DNA from: Gonapodya prolifera JEL478
Taxonomy: Eukaryota > Monoblepharomycota > Monoblepharidomycetes > Monoblepharidales > Gonapodyaceae
Assembly (NCBI GenBank): GCA_001574975.1
Contig: KQ965935.1
Coordinates: 1-15,581 of the forward strand
Length of the DNA: 15,581 nucleotides
Direction of reading: 5' to 3'
The position numbers and the translations under genes were made by a program. How positions within the stretch are numbered: the stretch's first letter is position 1; each line of letters begins with the position of its first letter. This document shows, piece by piece, positions 14,726-15,581 of this stretch. Below the pieces are notes generated by a model. That model was not told where the DNA came from, made no database searches, and was given only the letters and a program-made list of their open reading frames with translations.

Positions 14726-15581
14726 TTAGTTCATTGGTATAGCAATGATTTGATTTTCAGCCCAATTACTGGCGACCGGGAATAAATTGAAATTACCAGA
14801 ACCACCGAAAGTCCCTATTGTTGTTACACCCCACACCCATAAATAGAGTGTTGCAGCTGAAGCCAAAGATACTCCAATTGAACCATTTACTATACCTTTA
14901 TTTGAACTATCTTGCAAGGAGCCTGAAACTAAGTTCAAACCAGATCCGTTTATATATGTGGGACTTTGGAATGACGACGAGCTTTTTGAAAACGCACACT
15001 GCACCCAGAACGATATGCCGGTGCCAGGAACATCATAATTATCAATAGATAGTGCCAAAGTTACAAAGATCTGCCACTTTCCAGTAGTTAAAGCAATATT
15101 GGCGTTTGTGTAAAACATGCCATTACTTCCAGTGGTTTTCATACTCTGTGATACACCAGATGTAGGGAAAGTACCTGAAATTGGAGATTTCAAACTATTT
15201 TTGGCTGCTATAGTATTTACCGATGTTTGGATTTGAGCCATTGTGCTATTGATGAGAGTTGTAAGTGAGTTGAGATAAGACACACTTGTGTAAACTATGG
15301 ACGATGTACCATTTGTCAAATTCAGTAATGAGTTGTACAACATGACCAATGAGCCATTTTGCATCGCATTCAGGGAGTTGAGAAAGCTGAGTGACCCCAG
15401 AAGTAAACCAACAGACGATGAAAGAGTATTTAGCGAGGTCTTTACATCACTCAAACTACCATTGAGATTGGATAGACTGGTTAACGAGGTCTTTACATCA
15501 GTCAAACTACCAGTGAGATTGGATAGACTGCTTAAAGAGGTCTTTACATCAGTCAAACTACCAGTGAGATTGGATAGACTG
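14726..15581 (-). CDS. Fibre-like protein, C-terminal part (gene cut by window edge)
   Basis: The frame is open to the right edge, so the true start lies outside; a TTG at 15556 is inside the repeats and is not a start. The upstream part is a tandem 17-residue repeat built on SLSNLTGSLTDVKTS, followed by Leu/Ser/Asn-rich stretches with regular hydrophobic spacing that suggest an elongated trimeric shaft. The last ~150 residues are Gly/Ser/Thr-rich with beta-strand pattern (NANIALTTGKWQIFVTLALS, LYLWVWGV) and may form a C1q- or jelly-roll-like knob. At least eight N-x-S/T sites occur, which matters only if the protein is glycosylated. The overall plan resembles receptor-binding or surface fibres of phages and large viruses, but the sequence alone does not identify a family. 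Confidence 0.75.
   Translation of the reverse strand, partial: SLSNLTGSLTDVKTSLSSLSNLTGSLTDVKTSLTSLSNLNGSLSDVKTSLNTLSSSVGLLLGSLSFLNSLNAMQNGSLVMLYNSLLNLTNGTSSIVYTSVSYLNSLTTLINSTMAQIQTSVNTIAAKNSLKSPISGTFPTSGVSQSMKTTGSNGMFYTNANIALTTGKWQIFVTLALSIDNYDVPGTGISFWVQCAFSKSSSSFQSPTYINGSGLNLVSGSLQDSSNKGIVNGSIGVSLASAATLYLWVWGVTTIGTFGGSGNFNLFPVASNWAENQIIAIPMN
15437..15581. repeat. 51-bp in-frame tandem repeats in the fibre gene
   Basis: Units start at 15437, 15488 and 15539, the third cut by the window edge after 43 bases. Units two and three are identical over those 43 bases; unit one differs from unit two at four of 51 positions. A worn-down unit may precede it at about 15386-15436. Each unit encodes 17 residues, so copy-number change would lengthen the shaft without shifting the frame. 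Confidence 0.9.

Noticed and set aside
1-15581. tRNA or other structured RNA genes
   Set aside because: No cloverleaf with a convincing T-loop word and paired acceptor stem was found in any spacer.
1-15581. A cellular protist chromosome as the source
   Set aside because: Genes are compact and intron-less on both strands, and the NPH-I-like helicase, stand-alone HNH-AP2 gene and fibre-like gene together fit a large DNA virus better; a viral insertion in a host genome cannot be excluded from this window alone.

Overview
The window looks like part of the genome of a large DNA virus of the Nucleocytoviricota, probably one infecting a protist. This rests on dense intron-less genes on both strands with short AT-rich spacers, a poxvirus D6/D11 (NPH-I)-type helicase, a stand-alone HNH/AP2 endonuclease, an F-box-like protein, a fibre-like protein with tandem repeats, and several proteins I cannot match to any family. 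No capsid, polymerase or other lineage-defining gene is present, so I do not name a family or genus. No tRNA, rRNA, CRISPR array or insertion sequence was seen.

Layout. Positions 1-330 hold a repeat zone: one copy of an ~86-bp dispersed repeat runs into about four units of a ~70-bp minisatellite. A small unknown minus-strand gene (324-734) follows, then a second copy of the dispersed repeat (862-947). Next come two plus-strand helicase genes 33 bp apart: a 1332-residue Cas4/Dna2-type Fe-S nuclease fused to an SF1 helicase (995-4993), and an NPH-I/SNF2-like SF2 helicase (5027-6655). A small minus-strand winged-helix-like gene (6795-7073) is divergent from a plus-strand run of five genes: an F-box-like protein (7170-8759), two small unknowns (8795-9361, 9386-9757), a long coiled-coil protein (9892-11370) and a TPR protein with a SPINDLY/OGT-type catalytic domain (11397-13445). 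Convergent to this run are an HNH-AP2 endonuclease built from two related halves (13457-14566) and the C-terminal part of a repeat-containing fibre-like protein that runs off the right edge (14726-15581).

How the genes may work together. The helicase pair suggests DNA processing (repair, recombination or replication) next to virus-type transcription or chromatin remodelling. The F-box-like protein and the SPINDLY/OGT-like glycosyltransferase are both of types that act on host cytosolic or nuclear proteins. The coiled-coil gene 26 bp upstream of the transferase has a Ser/Pro-rich linker that could be a substrate; this is a hypothesis only. Several spacers share a pattern of TTTGTTTG repeats followed by a TATA-like box about 30-40 bases before the start codon, which may be a promoter arrangement of this virus.
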